Assembly (NCBI GenBank): GCA_964036275.1
Contig: OZ038440.1
Coordinates: forward strand, 10,887,690-10,951,689
Direction: 5' to 3'
Length of the DNA stretch: 64,000 bases
Source: Litoditis marina
Lineage: Eukaryota; Nematoda; Chromadorea; Rhabditida; Rhabditidae
This document shows positions 1-13,329 of the stretch, piece after piece (position 1 is the first letter of the stretch; each line of letters begins with the position of its first letter). Below the pieces are notes generated by a model that ran no database searches, was not told the DNA's origin, and saw only the letters and a list, made by a program, of their open reading frames with translations. Both the position numbers and the translations under genes were made by a program.

Positions 1-15
1 TGTGGAAAAACATAC

Positions 16-1202
16 ACGACAACCAGAAACCCCGCGGAAACCATGGTAAACACAAAGCCGAACGTTGCTTCGTACACCAGAAACCTGGTAGATGTTCGCT
101 CGAACTGAAATTAACATTCAATCATTAGCATAAACTAGCAGTCTAAGCTCAATCCTCGTCCAAGTTCTACAACGCTGTCGTAAAATTTTCCTATAATCTT
201 ACGTCTGTTAAAATTTACGCGGTGTTTTTTCCACCGCCTTTCGTTTTTCGATGCATATATGAAGTGGTTAAGAAACTGTTGCATCGGGCACCACTATTCG
301 ACTAGCTAAAAAATGGGCTATATGACTTTTCTCTCCGCCCAACCTTTTTCTGGGAATTGTTTTCGCCCGTTTCTGAGAAGAAAGTGCCACTTTGGTGCGA
401 GCGCAGGTTTACAACTGCAACGACTTCCAACCGAATTTCCGAAAACTGTGTCATTAGGCAGATTTTTGCTTTTTTTGTGTCAACTGGCAAAAGTGTACCG
501 GCACACAACCACTCTGATTTGGACGAAACAGTTCGGTGTGGATAGGTTACTTTGTTGAGCAAAACCCGGTTGAGTAAAGTAATTCCTTGGTGCTTTGATG
601 AAGTTTATAGTACTCACCGTCAACAACAAAGCTGAATTGAGCAGGGAATTCACTGAATCAGAAACACCAATCAAGTCCTCAATACGGCGCTCCCAGTGAA
701 TAGCGTAATAGTACAAAATACTATCTAAGATGATGAAAAAGACATAACTGAGACCAGAGATGATGGCAACAATTTTTATGGTTCGCTGAACATGAATCTG
801 GGTGACCAGTAACATGTTGTAAATGAGGGAGAATAGTATACAGAATAATATGAGTGCCACAATACACATCGTTATATAAAATTGTATACCTGTGGCTATT
901 GGATCGGCGTTGAATTCGCCCTTGTTCAGAATGACAGGGTATGGAAAAATAAAACAGGGCTCGAAAACAATTGCAATGAAATTAGAAAATGCAGTGGGCA
1001 CGATAGTGAGAAGCAGAATTAACACTTTATAGGACTTGAATAGAGTCGAGGTGTATGACTTTACAATGTAGATTGTAAATAACATACATATGTCACTGGC
1101 TAGTGCGTACATGTAGAAAAACAGTATTTGTAGTTTGAGAAGTTCTTTTTCTGAGTTGAATAGAATAGCGTCACCGAACCCTGTAAGGTTGTACGTGGAC
1201 AT
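16..1202 (-). CDS. 7TM chemoreceptor A, Srh/Sri-like, 3' part beyond window edge
   Basis: Partial G-protein-coupled chemoreceptor, expected in the membrane of a sensory neuron. Exon 1 is 618-1202 (585 nt) and exon 2 is 16-104 (89 nt, ending at a GTATGT donor); exons 3-4 would lie left of position 1. Exon 1 encodes an extracellular N-terminus with an NLT sequon at residue 5 and four membrane segments (about residues 25-48, 58-80, 100-127, 140-166), with the family motif IFPYPVI after TM2 and HWER after TM4. Exon 2 encodes a fifth segment. The chosen ATG follows a TTTTTCAG acceptor directly; an upstream in-frame ATG lies before that acceptor. Membership of the Srh/Sri branch is inferred from the PYP motif and from the PYR motif in the complete paralogues B-E. 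No ligand can be predicted. Confidence 0.85.
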
Positions 1203-1410
1203 CTGAAAAACTACATGTAGAAAAGAACACACCTCAGTTGTAGTGTGATGTTGCTGCGATCACAAATATCGATCAAAGGGAAACGGAACCAAACAACACA
1301 CAGTCAGTTAGAAATACATGATTGTTTATTAGGAAAACACATATCACAGAAATGCCCGAAAACACCATCAAAGGAAGTAGAAGTTATGAATACTGTTAGT
1401 CAATCGCGCA

Positions 1411-1506
1411 GTCACGTAAAACATGACTGCGTTACACAGCACAACTCAAAAACGTGCAATGGCAAAGTGCACGTTTTTCTCATTAGAATGCTAACTTTCA
1501 CGTGAC
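1411..1506 (+). repeat. Dispersed CACGTG-type repeat, copy 1
   Basis: About 95 bp running from a CACGTAAAACATG end to a TTCACGTGA end, with AACGTGCAATGGCAAAGTGC in the middle. Three further copies occur at 5274-5371 (inverted), 26447-26536 and 47039-47135. This copy is about 200 bp upstream of receptor gene A. Confidence 0.7.
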
Positions 1507-3834
1507 TACTAAATTTTCTTCTTGAATAAAAGGCAGAAAAAGAGAAAGGAGACAGAAAAATAAGCGCATTTAAAGAACTACGACGAATCTAACATCTTGT
1601 ACAACGAATAGCAAGACGAACACCTATTATTTATCATCATTCTTCTTGGAGACACATCTTGTATGTAATTTGAGGAACCAAAAAATCAAATGCGTTCATT
1701 TTAATTATGAATTTTGGTTGAGTAACTCATGACTCTGGTTAACTTCGTTCTTGAACAAACCGTAAATTACATAAAAAATGTAACACCTGCTGCAAAACCT
1801 TTAAGTGAGCTCGTCATGATTTAGAAAAGATATTTATATTCACTGGTGTGCGAGAGAATTTTTTTATTCCTCCTTCACTCATGTTGGCAAATCTTATATT
1901 TCCAAGGCTGATTTCAACATATAAGTTGACTAGAGTTACATAAAGGGCGGTGAGCACTACGTTTAAGGAAACGGAACTCGAAGTGATCCGCTGTTGTGCA
2001 CGCACGGCAGATTTCAACTCTGTTTCTAAGAAGAGTTGTATACTGTAAAAATAATAGTGCCAATAACAACAACCAAATGATGCAGCATCAATTATAAAAA
2101 CTACGCTTGGTTGCTGTAATTACCGATTTTTGATAAATGCAAGACTTCCGTATTAGATACGACTTGTTTTGTTTACCTTATTTGGAGCATGAAGATTATC
2201 AGAGAAAAACGAGAAACAGACAAATAACTAGGTTACTACTTGACATCTTAGTTTTCCCCTAACTTACATGAAAACTGAAAGAATGTCACAGTGATTAGTT
2301 CTGTTGTTTTTCCGACGCACATACACGTTTTTCAGATGCAATATAAGCACTATAGCACATTGTTGACGGAATTCAGCTAAAAGCTGGAGCCAGCTTTGAT
2401 CCGAATTCATTTTTTACGTTTTACGTGTTCAACAAGATTGGGGGGGGGGGGGGTGTTGACAGTAGGTGTACACTAGGTTTTTGAAAAAATGGAAATGAAA
2501 CCTAACCACAGAAGTTTTTAAATTTGAATTCCATTGTTCGACCAAGCTGGAAATCAAAAGTTGACTCGACTAGAAGCTTATGACTGAAATGACAGGCGTG
2601 TACGGGTGTAATTTCCACGAAGCTCAGAAGTTCCGAGAATCGCAGATAAACGAAAACATGTTTCTCAGGTGGTACTGTACTTTCTCATCAATTATAGAAA
2701 ATGAGAGTCAAGCACTTCAGATCTTTGCGTCTGATCTCGAAAACTTTTACTTCCTGCAGGAACTGAGAAAACGCATAATTGCAGTCAAATAGGTTGTTGA
2801 ATGTTAAATAATCGTTTTTCGACTTTTGAACATTCGTAAACTTTTGAACAGGAATGTAGAAAATAGTTTAAAGATTATGTGGACCAATCTCGTGTCAATG
2901 GTCCTTTCAACTGCAATTCAACAATGTATTGCAGTTTAAAGGACTGAAGCGTTGCGATTGGATCACATAATCGTCTTTCTTTAAATGAAAAACCACACAC
3001 AAACTTTGTTTCGCGCGCCTCGCGGTTTTCGATACCTGCTATGGAGAGCGCGAACCCTATATCTGATATGACCAACGCGAAAACTATAAACATGATGAGA
3101 GTACAAAAAAAGAACATTGAGCAGGTGAATCGTTTATTGGAAGCTGTTCAAAAAACAAATAGAAAAAAAATTTGCATCAAAACTTTTGTTCCTGATGATA
3201 ACAATAGAAAAACTGTTCGAACCATTTGGTTCAAAGTAGTCCAAAAAGAAATATGGAGACAACAAGTACCCAGAGACGACACACGAAAAATCGTTAATAT
3301 TTACGACTTGTACAGACAAGGAGAAGGGCAGAATCAAAAGCTAGTTTAGGTACCCCGGGGTACCTATAACATAACAATGCGCGCGCCAAAACAGACCAAA
3401 ACATGTGAAACGTATGCAAGTTAGGTTTTTTTTTAAAGTTTTTAATGAAAAAAAAACGGTATGTTGTCTTGAGTTGCTCTCTAATATTAATTTTCCGTTC
3501 TGCCCTCCTCAACTTTTCCATGGGGCCTTTCTTTTCAACGGTATAGGTTGGACTCATCTGTTGTGTTTGCATTATTAATCCTTCTGTTTTCAGGTTGTAA
3601 AACATGTTTCTCTGTGTATGCGGATCAAACGACGAATCAGTTCTGGTCCTATAGTCATTTTCCCGAGAAGTGTTTTTGAGTGATGCAGAGTGAGCGTTTG
3701 TTGATCACTTGCCAGCAGACTAGAGAGTGTGTAGATCAAGGATACGCAGACGAGATGACCGCTCGCCAAACCCCGCCCCCTACGAAATTGACCGTACGCT
3801 GTTCACAACAGTTCGTCGAAACCTATATAGTGAG
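1507..3834. other. Intergenic, no supported gene
   Basis: I see no convincing gene here. There is a run of 14 G at 2440-2453. Two open frames on +, 2580-2792 (70 codons) and 3041-3349 (102 codons, Lys/Asn-rich), have no recognisable domain. They may be chance frames or remnants of an unknown gene. Confidence 0.5.
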
Positions 3835-6126
3835 TTATTGTATCGGGGAAATGCGAGATTGCGATTGTACACGACTTCTGAATTGTTGTGGCATGACGAT
3901 GGATGTCTTCTTTTGTATGGTTCGTAGTAATAACTTCAAGGCGCTTCGGTACGGTTTCATGTAGATAATATTGACAATCGTCATTTGAGGACTGATCAAC
4001 ATCAGTGGTGTAAACAGACACAAGAAGCAGGGGAATCTGAAAAAAAGTGAGTTTAGAAAAAGTGTACAATTTACCCCCACTTAGCAATAGCTCCCAACGC
4101 CGTACTATCACATCCACCTAGTGTGTGACAGATTCAAGAAATATCCACCTCATATGAGACTCGAACCGGGACCATGACAGACGCGGACGCTAACCACTAC
4201 ACCAACTAATATATGACTGTTTTTACACAGCACAAAATGAGATATACAGTGTACCCCCGCCTTTCTTCAAGCGACAACTATACCTGACTATTATACTAGA
4301 GCAATCCCGCGGAGGGAATCTAGAATTGTTTGTGTTGAAACTAGATTTTTCTGTAGTAATATTGATACTACAACTCTATGTTTTCATGAGGAAAAACCAC
4401 AAAATGAAAACAATAAATGAACTTTTCCTGCCTATTATGGATTCTCAGTGGGATTGGCATGAAATATGCTGGAAGAAATAGATACATCGGACTTACTTCG
4501 ACAACCAAGGTTGATTGTACAGTACCAACAGAACAATGGAGGCAGGTAGTGAGAATATAGCAACCAACGAGATTATAAAATATAGTAGTAATACAATCGA
4601 CACTGTTCGATGTTTCTCAAAGTTAGCCCTTGACGATGAAAGTTTGCGTTTCCGTATGTTGCGGAACGTGTTGGAAATAGTGACGTGTTCTCAATTGCAA
4701 ATACACCTGTGATCAGTTTATTCAACAACAACGTCATTAAAAAAAACACCATGCAGGCCTATTTTCTTTATATGTCTCATAAGATACTGTCATGAGGAAT
4801 CTAGTTCACGATACATCATGCAGATGGTAGATTGAAGCCATGATTACTATTGGAAAACGCCTATTTCGCACGTTGGGGCACGTTGGTTCCACCCTAACTC
4901 GTTAGAAACAATGCTCATAAATTAAATTATAATGTAATTACGCTCGTCCTACCGCACATTTTCTTTTTGTGCAAACGTGTTATAGAAATATATTATTAGA
5001 AGCTTACATGGCTACTAGAAGTCCTGAGATGATCATGATGCAGACACATCCAAATATTGCTTGATAAACCATAATCATCGTACACGGTCGTTCGAACTGA
5101 AATTAAATTTCGGCCGCCAGGTAATTCAGTACAAGAAAATGTTCCGAATTCATTTTCGCAAATAAGATTTGTTTCCAAGAGTTGTCAGACCAATGTGTAC
5201 TTGTTAATTCCAGAGTGTAACTTCACAGAACAGTTTGTTACATCAGCTCACTTATACTAGAAGTAAATTGAATAGTCACGTGAAGTTAGCATTCTAATGG
5301 GAAGTTGTGCACTTTGTCATTGCACGTTTCTGAGTTTTGCTGTGTTTAACATGCTCCACGTTATTATGCAATTGACTTTTGACTAACAGTATAGCTTTCT
5401 TTTGTTATCCAGAAGAAGTAACATTAACAAAAGTATTTCAGTTTTGTCTCAAGGCGGTTGTAGCATGTTGTGGAAAAAAATCACGATAAAATAATTTGTG
5501 GAGCCTATAATTTCCTCGGTTTTCCAGTTTTCATCACTCACTGTTAGTAAAAGCGCCGAGTTTAGTACGATAGTTGAGTACTTCGGAATGCCGATCAACT
5601 TTTCGACACTGCGTTCCCAATGAATAGCGAAGTAAAACAAAACACCATCCAGAATGACAAAAAATACATATGTGAGACCGAAAAGCTCAGCAACAATTCT
5701 GATAATTCGATCCGCATGAATCTGGGTGACCAATACCATATTGTAGGTGAGAGAGAATAGTATTCCAAACAAAATGAGCGCGACAATACACATGGTAATG
5801 TAGAGTTGTGCCCCGGTGGCGATTTGGTCGGCACTGAACTTGCCCAAGTTCATAATAACAGGATATGGGAAAATAAAATAGGGCTTGTAAATATTTGCTA
5901 TAAAGTTGGTGAAGGCGGTGGGGACGATGGTTAGAAGCAGAATTACCATTTTATAGGAGCTGAATAAATTCGACGTATATGATTTGACAATGTAAATTGT
6001 GAAAATCATGCAAATATCACTGAGTGCTGCGTAGAACCAGAAGAAGTGTTGTTGATAGTCCGGAAAGTTGTTTTGCGAGTTGAATAGTATTGCATCACCA
6101 AATTCGGTCAGGTTATATGTAGACAT
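3835..6126 (-). CDS. 7TM chemoreceptor B, Srh/Sri-like, with a damaged splice acceptor
   Basis: Four exons on the minus strand: 5542-6126 (585 nt), 5008-5096 (89 nt), 4497-4670 (174 nt) and 3835-4036 (202 nt). They sum to 1050 nt and would give 349 residues. Seven membrane segments are visible, with an N-terminal NLT sequon, IFPYPVI after TM2, HWERS after TM4 and MKPYRSA after TM7. The first three exon lengths match the paralogues exactly. The anomaly is the exon 3 acceptor. The homologous boundary reads TTTCCAA then C, so the invariant AG is AA. The nearest upstream AG (TTGAG) would add 19 nt and break the frame. The gene is therefore either a young pseudogene, or carries a sequencing error, or uses a rare acceptor. 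A copy of the 95-bp dispersed repeat sits in intron 1. Confidence 0.75.
4151..4269 (-). repeat. tRNA-Asp-like SINE-type repeat, copy 1
   Basis: Read on minus, an Asp-tRNA-like body contains an A box (TTAGTTGGTGTAGTGGTTAG), a CTGTCAT anticodon-loop-like stretch and a B box (GGTTCGAGTC). It is preceded by about 60 bp (GGCGGGGGTACAC through TTTGTGCTGTGTAA) that recurs before the A box at 30429-30530. The acceptor stem does not pair well, so this is a tRNA-derived repeat and not a working tRNA. It lies in intron 3 of receptor B. Confidence 0.6.
5274..5371 (-). repeat. Dispersed CACGTG-type repeat, copy 2 (inverted)
   Basis: Inverted copy of the repeat at 1411-1506, lying in intron 1 of receptor B. 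Both the CACGTGAAGTTAGCATTCTAATG end and the TGCACTTTGTCATTGCACG core are recognisable on the + strand as printed. Confidence 0.7.
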
Positions 6127-8298
6127 ATTCTGAAAACGAAACGAGAGCTGAAAGAGTGAGAAGTTCTTGACTCACCAACAAACGCAAGAGAGGCAGAGAT
6201 AAGAATGAAGAAAGAAAGAGGAAGTGAGAATTAATGAAAGATATGGAGATGGAGGGGGAGAAACAGAGAGAGAAACATAAAAGAAGAAAGATATACATAG
6301 ATAGAGTGATAAACGCATAAACGCCACGTGAACGATCCCGTGTCCACAATAGTTGAATGATCAACAGTCATGAGAGGCTACGTAAACTTGTCATGAAAAA
6401 TTCATAGAAATGTTATTCATAGAATACCTACGAGAACTTAGTGATGATGTTAGATTTGCATAAACCATATGGAAATCTTGTCAGATAATGTTCATTAGAA
6501 GAAATGAGTTTTACGATGGATTGCTTTGAGTTATATTTGAGCGAAAAGTGTTGTGAGCTGTAACTACACTGCTTTCTGTCGAATCTAAAACGGTAAACAT
6601 AGAAAAACACAATAATTTCCTGTTACACCTTTTTCTTAGAAGGATCTCAAACAACACAAGTGACCCACATACTTATTATCATCATCATACTTGGGAAAGA
6701 ATAAATCAAACATTTAGTGATGTAATTTGATTAATAAACAAGTTTTATAAAGTATAAAATGTAATTATGAACGGTGTTGAGCTAATGATTCTATGGAAGT
6801 GTTCTTGAATGCAACATAAATCCTATTGAAAGTTTCACATGCCGAACAACATGCAACTGAACTTATTCTCAAGATGATAAACGAGACTGTACAAAATGCT
6901 CCTTTTTTATACAAGGTGTAGTTTGATCGCATACATACCACTTACTGCGATTTACAAACCAAATACATGGACCAAACTACACACAGCAATTCACTTAGCA
7001 GCTCACTTTCTGTCTTTCTTTCCGAGGTCCGCCTAAAATACTTTTACAGTGACATATTTAAATTACTGGAGTAAATGTAATAATTTGATTGTTCATACAT
7101 GTGTGCAGATAGTTTCCGGTTAGGTGATTTCTTGTTGTTTAATTGTTTAGCGTTTTCAAGAAACCCAAATTAAAATAGGTTCTCAAAATTATGCGTAAAC
7201 AAACAAAATACGTGCACAAATGTTTCTTGCAAACAACTCACAAGCGTGATTCAGTTTTTAAGCGAACCCGGGTAAATTAGTTGAGCTCAACGTTTTCTTC
7301 ATCTTTTCACGTCATTTTGCTACGGCATGGTTGTGCTCAATGATGATATTTTGGCCACAATATTCTACTGTATCTATCATTTTGTTTTCAACAACAACAT
7401 AAAATTCAGAGCTTTTTAGAACTGAACAGATCATTTAAGATTATGATCAATCAAAGTGGTAATCAACTTGTATGCTGAAAAACTTCGAAAGTATAGGTAC
7501 TGGACGAACCATCTTCTTCACAGGAACTTTAAAAAAAATTGTATTTATTCTTCCAAGCAGATGTGTTTTTTCAATCACCACACTTATCTTGGTCGCTCTT
7601 TCTACTTGAACAAACTAATCGGAACTATTTCTAGTTATAATTTAGGTTCCTTTTGTTTGTTTTCAGTTGTAACTTACTAACGAAAATAGCCTATAGTCGA
7701 AGTGTCATCAAACATCGTGAGTGACGTGAACCACAATTTGAATGAAGTTCAGACATTCAAATCAACGGAGCAAAACTTGTTTGTAGTCAACACTTCACTT
7801 CCACAAGCAATTATGGTGATTACATGTTGTAGAGCTGACTTTTGGCTGTGCAGAATTTGTAAACCCGGTAGGCAGCTTGCACAGTTTGGCAAGAAATGCC
7901 TGGTTATTTTTAACTGTGTAAGCGGTGTTTATTGTTGATGTATTCAAAAGTTGCATACGTAAAATGTTGAAATATAAAATGTTCCTTGTTTCTCAGAATA
8001 ATGGGACACATTAATAAATCAGAATCTGGTTTATGAGGCTCCAAAATTAATTTCCCTGAAATTCCTATTAATCTTCCCCGAATACTGCAAAACATTGCGT
8101 AGAGTTGTTGAATGATTGAATCAGCCTGGAGGGTTTTATGACCTTGCAAATAAATACATTGGAAAACAACGTGAGCAAGACACGTAATAGTCATCTTCGA
8201 AAAACTGAAAGAGAACGAGAACGGACAGTGTTCTGCGACTGTAGGGAGAGGCTATTTCAGATAAAGCCGATTACGCTAGGGAAATCTGAGTCAGAAAT
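6127..8298. other. Intergenic, purine-rich then AT-rich
   Basis: 6170-6300 is a purine-rich (GA) tract directly upstream of receptor B. The rest is AT-rich without a supported gene; open frames here (for example 7456-7680) are short and lack any recognised motif. A GTGTAGTTTGATCGC motif near 6915 belongs to the dispersed TGTAGTTTGATC set. Confidence 0.5.
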
Positions 8299-9505
8299 AA
8301 CTAATAATAATAATAATAAAAAGTTCATTTGCATAGATACCAACCTAAGTTATCCAAGTAGAAATTTACAAATTGATCACTCGAAATCTATGACAAATAC
8401 GTATCCCAAAGGGTTGCGGTTTAAATTCGCAATCAACTTACAAGGGAGCGTTGAATAAAAACATTTAAAGAGAATCGGGCAATTGAGAAAACAATGTATG
8501 TAGATGAAACATAAATACAAACATGGACATCTGAACACCTATATTACTCAATGCATAAAACGAGGAACATCGTTGAACATATTACAATCAATGTGTCGCA
8601 ATTTACAACGTAACTGATATAGGGATAAAACATTACATTCACTACTAGTGAAAATATTCCAGTACTTTTCAACCCGTAAGAAATACCAATTATCATCACG
8701 ATAAAGCCTAGATTGACGAATCAATCTATTTCTATGTCTAACATTCGAACTCAGAACAAAGGGACACCTGACCAATTTTGATTTTCCAAACATTATTTTG
8801 TGCGCTTGCAATAAATCAATGCCTATTCTTCTAACGTAGCTTGATTGAGTATCCAGTTTCGAGAGCCTGTCTTTGTAGGAACTGAATGGAATGTTAAATC
8901 GAATACAAACAATTTTGGTGAAACTTCTCAAAGGAGACTCCAAACGACAACATAGTTTAGACTTAGGGGGAGGATTGAACACTTCTGAGCAATATTCAAG
9001 AATGGGCCTGACATAAACATTGAATAGTGAGATATACCTTTTAGCGTCAGTAAATCGAAATGCACTCAATAGTTGCTTAGCCTTGATATTAGCCAAAGCA
9101 ACTTTGCTGTTGATGTGGCTTTCAAACTTCAATTTGTCATCAATAATGACACCAAGATCTCTAGTACTAGCACTATTGGGTATAGTTATATTTTGTACAA
9201 CATACGGCAAACACTGATTATTATTACCAAGTCTAAGAAGGGCGGTTTTATGGGGAGCAATAGGTAGAGACCAAGCATTTGACCAGTCAACAATGTTATT
9301 GATAGCTAATTGTAACTCACAAGGAATATTACCGTAAATCTTAATATCGTCAGCAAATAGAACAAAATCTACTGTATTAGGTAAAGACAGACATATATCG
9401 TTCACAAAGTACAAAAACAGCAACGGGCCACTAACAGTACCTTGAAGTACTCCAGAAGTTATATCGAGAACTAAATAATGAATTTTCGAAACATTCTCGG
9501 TTCAG
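8299..9505 (-). mobile_element. 5'-truncated non-LTR retrotransposon (LINE) reverse transcriptase fragment
   Basis: Minus-strand frame of about 310 codons (about 9500 to 8548) encoding the C-terminal half of a non-LTR reverse transcriptase. It starts just before the SGVLQGTVSGPLLF block, followed by the FADD catalytic motif, a LGVIIDDKLKFESHI stretch and the thumb-like region with YVRPILEYCSEVFNP. This order is typical of CR1/Jockey-type LINEs. Palm motifs upstream of SG..QG and any endonuclease or ORF1 are missing; in the same frame a stop lies near 9508. An (ATT)n stretch at 8299-8323 may be the 3' tail, but that boundary is a guess. The coding frame to its stop at 8548 is intact, which suggests a fairly recent, 5'-truncated insertion. 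Confidence 0.88.
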
Positions 9506-10042
9506 ATTCAGCGAATCGGTTAGAAAAATGATCGCAGCGTAGCAGACCTAGGAATTTCGCATACACACGAATTGGTTAGTAAAGTACAATAACGTAGTAA
9601 TACCGCATAAGTATGTCATAAAATCATGTACCAACTACCGGTAATGATCACTAATAGGTGAGAAACCAATTTAGCGAAATTCCACAAATTCCTTTCTGGT
9701 CTAATAAAATAGCACACAGAATGCTGGTCCACACAGTACAACATTGTTCTATTCGGCAGAGTGGTACATTACTCTATTTGAATAGATATACAAGTTCATA
9801 GTTTTTCATGAGTGAAGTTTTGTAACACTTCCACTTTCTAGTTCGTCTTTCAACTCATCAATGCTCAGATTTTTCATATGCCTTTTAGCTGATACAAAAT
9901 ATAACTTCCTCGACTACTTAAGTTTTGATTTCAAAATAATCACTTTTATGAACATATGAGCATAGAAAAATAACGTGTTCCTTCTGTACAGTACTCTGCT
10001 GGTCAACAACAAGTATCCAACCAGAACAATTCTAGCTTCAGA
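9506..10042. other. Intergenic upstream of peptide locus 1
   Basis: No gene seen. The last few bases before 10043 read GCTTCAG, a probable splice or trans-splice acceptor for the next gene. Confidence 0.4.
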
Positions 10043-11294
10043 ATGATGAACTTTTCCGTCCTGGCTCTACTGATCGTGTCTACTACTGTGGCTCAAGGAG
10101 AACAAGTAGCTGAACAAAACTCGGTACAATATGACACTGTTTCATTGGAAAGATGAAATGTATGGAAGTATGAGAGAAACTTTGAAAGTACGAAAATTGC
10201 AATTTTGGTGAACCCTGGGCTGGATGCACCAGTAAACATGTTTTTCCTAATGACTTAATCATACGGTTCGTTCGAAAAACAACAGTTCGATGCTGTACAA
10301 TGTATCTGTAGCAGTTTTTGACTTTAGACAATTAATAGCAAGTAACTTTTGTAGCGGCCTGGGCGATACTGCTTGCGTCCTCATTGACCTTTATAATTTA
10401 TGCACTCTAGCTTTTGTAGTTTGCTATTCGGAGAAAAAAATGTTTCTTGAGAACATCCTAAACTCCTAAATTGCGGTGTGCATCAAGACCAAGTTACAGC
10501 GAAAATTCGTTTACTCCCTAATGGTCATGCTTCCAGACTTTTTCTACTAAACTGTCCAGTGCGCTTCCCCTTACCATCGACACAACAACAGAGGTAGATC
10601 AAAGCCCAGAGCCCCATTTGTCCTTTCTGAGAAAGAGGTCCCTAACACAAACGGTACGATATTATGTTCATAAGTTTTGTGTCTCGTTTTTGTGTTTCCT
10701 TTGCCTGATTTCATAGCGAATATTCTCAATATGGAATTCAAATTACAGGATGTTACTACCGTACCCTCGACAACTGCGGAGCCTGCGCCAGAAATTATGA
10801 TTCACGGCCTCAAGAAGAGACAAACTTCCGCATTGAAGAAAAGATCGATTGACGATCAAAGTGTCCTGATACAAGAAGAACACGTAGCCGAAGGGAATAC
10901 GGTAAAATTATAACAATTGTTTCCTGTATTACTAGTTCGGAACTGAGAGAAAAAAGTCGATAAGTCCACAAAAAATCACATGTCGATAAACGAAAGTTTT
11001 CCATTCACATATTCAAGTCAAAGAGAAACACTCCAGAAACTATTATGTTGAAGTTCTGTTGTGTAGATGAGCTCAGCTAATATGTCAGAGTTATCTCTGA
11101 CTGTAAATTCAGAGAATCTACAAAAGTTACAGGATATTTCTACCGTACAACCGACAACAGCGGAGCCTGCGCCAGAAATCATGATTCATAGCCTCAAGAA
11201 GAGACAAACATCGGCATTGAAGAAAAGATCGATCAAGGGTCAAAGTGCAATGAAGGAGATATTTTTCGGGCAACTGGGAGCACTCAAGAAATAA
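10043..11294 (+). CDS. Secreted KKR-rich peptide precursor, locus 1
   Basis: Unrecognised family, first of five paralogues in this window. Four phase-0 exons: 10043-10123, 10537-10653, 10749-10901 and 11133-11294, giving 170 residues. Exon 1 is a signal peptide (MMNFSVLALLIVSTTVAQG) plus an EQVAEQN stretch. Exon 2 is divergent and ends FLRKRSLTQT. Exons 3 and 4 each begin D(V/I)(T/S)TV and carry AEPAPEIMIH(G/S)LKKR, then QTSALKKRSI. The last exon ends QLGALKK before TAA. The dibasic/tribasic sites would release a short QTSAL peptide and longer acidic spacers, as in neuropeptide or pheromone precursors; this role is inferred from layout only. The start was chosen because a TTCAG acceptor lies one base before a double ATG, as in loci 3-5. 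The exon 2 acceptor is the least certain junction. Confidence 0.72.
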
Positions 11295-13329
11295 CAATTT
11301 CCCGTATTAGTCGCCATGAATAAATAATATTTTACGATTTGAAACAGTGTGATAATATCTGCACGCCCCTATAACGTGTGCATGTCTCGGAAACTGGTAA
11401 GCACAACTATGGCACTGAACTAATTGGTTTGTAGACGAATTTGAAGAAAACTGTATTCTCTCTTCTCTGAGATATGGCTCAAGTTGTTATAAACCAGTGT
11501 GAATAATGAGTATATTCCAAAAACTATCCCGTCTAGTCAGTTCCTAACTGTTGGAACACAGAAGCCATTCATTTACATATTTAATGAAATTAAATGTTTC
11601 CACCTCAATCAGATTGGGGAGAAACTGTTCAAACGGCTGAAAGATATATTAAATGAAATTCTACAGAAATAAATGCTACAACGTGGATACTTCTTAATAT
11701 ACCTTTGTGAGAGATTACCCAAAGGTAAAAAATCATGATTTGAAACAAGGCAAAGAGTACGGGGACGAAACTTGTAGCGAAAGGTGAAGCTACTGTAGAT
11801 GTTTAATTATAGTGGATACTGATTTTCAGTTGTAGTAAACTAAGGTCAAAAATTGCGGAAGCTCTGACGTATGCACTCTTCAATCATACATTTACTCAGA
11901 AAAGGCTATTCAACCTTTCCGTGGGACAATTGTATTTGCTCAATATATTTGATATGGTAATATATTACCAGGTCTCTTATTGTTAAGTTCGTTTCTTTCT
12001 CCAAGTTGATTTGACGATGATTTTTGTCTACTTTAGAGGTGAACATAATACACTAAGTTTACTCATGAAACAAACCAATCCCATCACCCTTCCAGCTCCG
12101 AAAGTATCAAAAAGAAAAATCATAGATAACAATAATTTAGTGGCTATAGAAGTGCTACTCGAGAATCTTACTCAACTATTACAAAATCATACCATGGTTT
12201 AGGGTTCGCACATAGCAGAGCCGGCCTATACGGTGTATGTTGCTCTACCCGCTGTATTTGTAGTTTGACCCTGTATCTTTTCGGGGGGAATTCGTGAATT
12301 ATAAGATGAAGTACTTCAAGAACCAACTAAAATTATTTCTTGGTTACTCCCCAAATGAAGTTTGTATCTTCAAGCACAGCGACTCAAACAACGTGTGACG
12401 AAGCATATGACCTGAATTTGAAGAAGAGTCAAAGAGAACCGAACCTGATAGAGGACCTAATCACATTCTCGTCACATAGTTGCCCAGCTCCTATGTTCAA
12501 GCACAGTTTAGGCGACTACAACCTAAACACAGTCAGGCGCTGCTCAGACAGTTTACCTCAAAGATGACCATCTCATGAGACTTTCTACGGTGCCTGGTCA
12601 AACAGTGACCAGAAAGCCTTAATCACAGATATTTTGACGTATCGATCACATCCCTAGGAAAAATTACCCTATAGAACTGAAATACTGATGAGGTTATACT
12701 ATGTCGTTTTACATATCAAATTAAATTGAACAGGACGTTTCCACTCAACAGTATATATTTGAGATCCAAGTTTGAAGATATGTCTGTTCATATCACAACA
12801 ATATGTAACAATATAACAATATGATGATTCGTAACCGATTTGATTTTACAATATGGTCACGGGTAGGAATGAATGGGATAACATTCTTAATTAGTATTGT
12901 ACAAATTGGAAGTAGTTTTCATTCAAGTCAACTGCTCACCGGATCAGTTATTCCAAGAATGTGGATGTACATAGCAATTTGGTCGTTGTGTATCATAATT
13001 TTGCAATAACCAATAACTATGACACCAAACTATGTACAAACAACCGATATTGATACTTGATTGCTCAAGAAAGAAATTTTACGGGATTCATGTTCCACTT
13101 TTTAAACGGCACTGGACATGATGTAGGTACAGTAATCCTCTCTCTAGAGACAGTGATATACCGATATAAAATTATGGAAACAACATACATCTCATATTTG
13201 TGCAGGACTACAATTCATCTATATCGCTTGTTTCTTACTCGCCTCCATGAAAAAACCATAAGAATCGTATAGTTGTTTTTTCCAGTATGGTGTTTTTTTT
13301 TAACATTGCGAAATTTCAGCTCCGGATAG
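11295..13329. other. Intergenic between peptide loci 1 and 2
   Basis: No supported gene. A TATTTGTAGTTTGACC motif at about 12255 belongs to the dispersed set. The block 12960-13070 resembles the upstream regions of peptide loci 3 and 4 (see 19981-20090), ending about 260 bp before the locus 2 start. Confidence 0.45.

Noticed and set aside
3041..3349. 102-codon Lys/Asn-rich + frame
   Set aside because: No signal, domain or partner exon; kept only as a remark in the intergenic entry.
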